Shown here piece after piece: positions 6,904 through 8,767 of a stretch of 8,767 nucleotides of DNA (position 1 is its first letter; each line of letters begins with the position of its first letter). The position numbers were made by a program, and so were the translations under genes. Location: NCBI GenBank assembly GCA_022712735.1, contig JAFLKA010000175.1, positions 1 through 8,767 on the forward strand. Reading direction: 5' to 3'. The stretch is from Marinosulfonomonas sp. (lineage in GTDB: Bacteria > Pseudomonadota > Alphaproteobacteria > Rhodobacterales > Rhodobacteraceae). The notes beneath the pieces were generated by a model. That model ran no database searches. It was not told where the DNA came from and was given only the letters and a program-made list of their open reading frames with translations.

Positions 6904-7069
6904 CACTATCTCCGAAACTTGCCTGTTATTTTTTTCCTATGGGATGTCGCAGCGCACCTGAATTGTCAACGCAAAGCCCTGATCCTGTTGCGATTAATAT
7001 CATATGTGGTTGATCGGACTCAAATTTCCCGCGTAGAAATTACAGTAAATGTGAGCCTATTATGGCCAA
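6904..7069 (-). promoter_or_regulatory. Spacer upstream of ugd with weak promoter candidates
   Basis: This is the gap between xylA and ugd. On the minus strand, TTGAGT (7023-7018) and TATTAA (6999-6994) are 18 bases apart and make a weak sigma70-type pair. A perfect TTGACA (6969-6964) lies about 60 bases before ugd, but no good -10 box follows at 16-18 bases. The ugd ribosome site (GGAG) is near 6910. I see no strong hairpin with a T-tract after xylA, so read-through from xylAB into ugd cannot be excluded. Confidence 0.35.
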
Positions 7070-8374
7070 TTATACGAATCTGTTCACATAATTTTCTAGA
7101 ATTTCCTGACGGCCGGAACGGGGTTGCGGGTTTATATCCTGATCCAGCACCCTAGCGGTAATGCTATCTAGCGTAGCATTCTCCAGCATATCTTTGGCGC
7201 TATCTGTTTGCCAACCTGCGTAGCGTTCGGTCAGCGCATCTTCCAGCCCGCCATCCTTTAGCATCGCTGCTGCGGCCTTTAGCCCACGCGCGCAAATATC
7301 CATGCCGCCAATATGAGCCGCAATCAAGTCAACCGGATCAAGCGATTGGCGCCGCAGTTTAGCGTCAAAATTGGTGCCGCCAGTGGTAAAGCCACCGGAT
7401 TTCAGGATGTGATAATAGGCCAGTGCGACCTCAGGTGTGTTGTTGGGAAACTGGTCAGTGTCCCAGCCGGATTGATAATCATTGCGGTTCATGTCGATCG
7501 AACCAAACGCGCCCAGCGCAATGGCCGTTGCAATTTCATGTTCAAAGGAATGACCGGCAAGGATGGCGTGGCCTTGCTCCAGATTCAGCTGCACTTCACC
7601 CTTAAGCCCGTATTTCTGGATGAAACCAAAACAGGTGGCCGCATCATAGTCATATTGGTGTTTTGACGGCTCTTGCGGTTTTGGTTCCAGCAGGATTGCG
7701 CCTTTAAATCCGATCTTGTGCTTGTATTCGACCACCATGTTCAGAAACCGGCCCATATGGTCCAGTTCTGATTCCAGATTGGTGTTCAACAGGGTTTCAT
7801 ACCCCTCGCGCCCACCCCATAGCACATAGTTTTGCCCGCCCAATTTGTGGGTCGCATCTATGCAGGTTTTCACTGTTGCGGCAGAATAGGCGAACACATC
7901 CGGATCAGGATTGGTCGATGCCCCTGCCATAAAGCGGCGGTTGGAAAACAGGTTAGCGGTGCCCCAGAGCAGTTGCGTTTTGCTGGTTTCCATTTTAGCG
8001 GCAAAATAGTCGACCATTTCCGCAAGGTTACGAGTGCTTTCAGCGAAACTTGCACCTTCAGGCCGCACGTCGGCATCGTGGAAACAAAAGAACGGAACAT
8101 TCAGGATATCGAACATTTCAAAGGCCACATCCGCTTTTAATTTCGCCAGCTCCATACCATCGCCAAACCACGGGCGTTGAAAGGTTTCACCACCGAACGG
8201 ATCGGTTCCGGGCCACGCGAAGGAATGCCAATAGGCCACAGCGAAACGCAGGTGGTCCTGCATCCGTTTTCCCATGATGATTTCGTCCGCATTGTAGTGG
8301 TGAAAGGCCATCGGGTTTGTGCTGTCCGGACCCTCGTATTTTATCTGGGTAATGTCACCGAAAAAGCCGGTCAT
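7070..8374 (-). CDS. xylA: Xylose isomerase
   Basis: This enzyme interconverts D-xylose and D-xylulose, the first step of the bacterial isomerase pathway for xylose use. The 434-residue length matches the long (class II, E. coli-like) form. The catalytic histidine region [10 protein letters not shown] carries His99 and Asp102. The metal ligands are visible as Glu230 and Lys232 ([16 protein letters not shown]), Glu266 and His269 ([18 protein letters not shown]), Asp294 (SIDMNRND), Asp305 and Asp307 (GWDTDQFP), and Asp337 ([10 protein letters not shown]). No key residue is missing. The ATG lies 1 base after the xylB stop (TGACATG), with AAGGA about 8 bases before it, so the pair is translationally coupled. 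The family is cytoplasmic and usually induced by xylose through XylR; no operator is visible because the operon promoter lies outside the window. Confidence 0.98.
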   Translation of the reverse strand: MTGFFGDITQIKYEGPDSTNPMAFHHYNADEIIMGKRMQDHLRFAVAYWHSFAWPGTDPFGGETFQRPWFGDGMELAKLKADVAFEMFDILNVPFFCFHDADVRPEGASFAESTRNLAEMVDYFAAKMETSKTQLLWGTANLFSNRRFMAGASTNPDPDVFAYSAATVKTCIDATHKLGGQNYVLWGGREGYETLLNTNLESELDHMGRFLNMVVEYKHKIGFKGAILLEPKPQEPSKHQYDYDAATCFGFIQKYGLKGEVQLNLEQGHAILAGHSFEHEIATAIALGAFGSIDMNRNDYQSGWDTDQFPNNTPEVALAYYHILKSGGFTTGGTNFDAKLRRQSLDPVDLIAAHIGGMDICARGLKAAAAMLKDGGLEDALTERYAGWQTDSAKDMLENATLDSITARVLDQDINPQPRSGRQEILENYVNRFV

Positions 8375-8375
8375 G

Positions 8376-8767
8376 TCAGGATCCTTTTAATATTGGATAG
8401 GCCGCGCGAAATTGTTGGTAAGCATCGGCGTAAGCGTTTAATTGGGCCTTGTTAGGCTCTATTATTTGGGAAATTTTGGGGGTAGTACATACAGATGCTG
8501 GGGCACCCGTGGCCGCCATCAGCCCCAAACGGGCCGCACCGAATGCAGCACCAAAATCACCGTCTTGCGGGATGTCGATTGGCAGGTTCATGGCTGTGGC
8601 AATAGCAGCCAGCCAATAGTGCGATTGCGCCCCGCCACCCACAACCAACAGGCGGGTGATATTGGTGCCGGTGCTGCGAAGCGCCGCGAGGTTATCGCAA
8701 AAGGCAAAGGCAACGCCGTTCAGCACTGCACGGGTCAGGGCGGGGCGATCATCACTGTGGGAAAGGT
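8376..8767 (-). CDS. xylB: Xylulokinase, C-terminal part (5' end beyond window)
   Basis: The frame is open to the right edge, giving the last 130 or so residues of an FGGY-family sugar kinase. The reading includes [14 protein letters not shown] (the helix before the second ATP-binding region), [13 protein letters not shown] (the adenosine-binding loop, typically GGGA-xS) and the C-terminal helix of family members ([10 protein letters not shown]). [13 protein letters not shown] matches the 'E/D-x-x-A-x-GAA' block of xylulokinases. The identity as xylulokinase, as opposed to another FGGY kinase, rests mainly on direct coupling to xylA. It would phosphorylate D-xylulose to D-xylulose 5-phosphate, feeding the pentose phosphate pathway. 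Confidence 0.9.
   Translation of the reverse strand, partial: LSHSDDRPALTRAVLNGVAFAFCDNLAALRSTGTNITRLLVVGGGAQSHYWLAAIATAMNLPIDIPQDGDFGAAFGAARLGLMAATGAPASVCTTPKISQIIEPNKAQLNAYADAYQQFRAAYPILKGS

Noticed and set aside
6904..6906. GTG one codon upstream as the ugd start
   Set aside because: The spacing from GGAG is only 3 bases for the GTG but 6 for the adjacent ATG.

Overview
The window reads as a chromosomal segment of an alphaproteobacterium, most likely of the Rhodobacteraceae (roseobacter-type). This rests on the protein families, their wording and the moderate GC content; no rRNA or tRNA is present to confirm it. Every gene I can support lies on the minus strand, so transcription runs from high to low coordinates. 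I see no tRNA, rRNA, insertion sequence, CRISPR array, attachment site or origin.

In transcription order (right to left), the window opens with a D-xylose catabolic pair. The 3' end of a xylulokinase gene (xylB, cut by the right edge) is followed after 1 base by a complete xylose isomerase gene (xylA). A spacer of about 165 bases then leads to a sugar-nucleotide and glycosyltransferase block: UDP-glucose 6-dehydrogenase (ugd), an intact family-2 glycosyltransferase that starts on a TTG, a small unrecognised ORF overlapping its stop, and a decayed paralogue of that glycosyltransferase that has lost its catalytic N-terminal half.

An intergenic stretch of about 140 bases (3366-3506) carries a sigma70-like promoter with symmetrical elements. 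It precedes a second block: a GT32-like glycosyltransferase joined in frame to a SAM-methyltransferase domain but interrupted by one TGA codon, an FkbM-type methyltransferase, and a protein cut by the left edge that joins a degenerate methyltransferase-like domain to an alpha/beta-hydrolase domain.

The working picture is a surface-glycan (capsule, exopolysaccharide or LPS-type) assembly and decoration cluster. Ugd supplies UDP-glucuronate, the glycosyltransferases transfer sugars, and the methyltransferase and hydrolase proteins would modify the glycan. Two of the glycosyltransferase genes look broken, which suggests a locus under active decay or diversification. The least ordinary feature is a pair of related methyltransferase-like domains, one apparently canonical and fused to a glycosyltransferase, the other lacking the glycine motif and fused to a hydrolase, encoded two genes apart.
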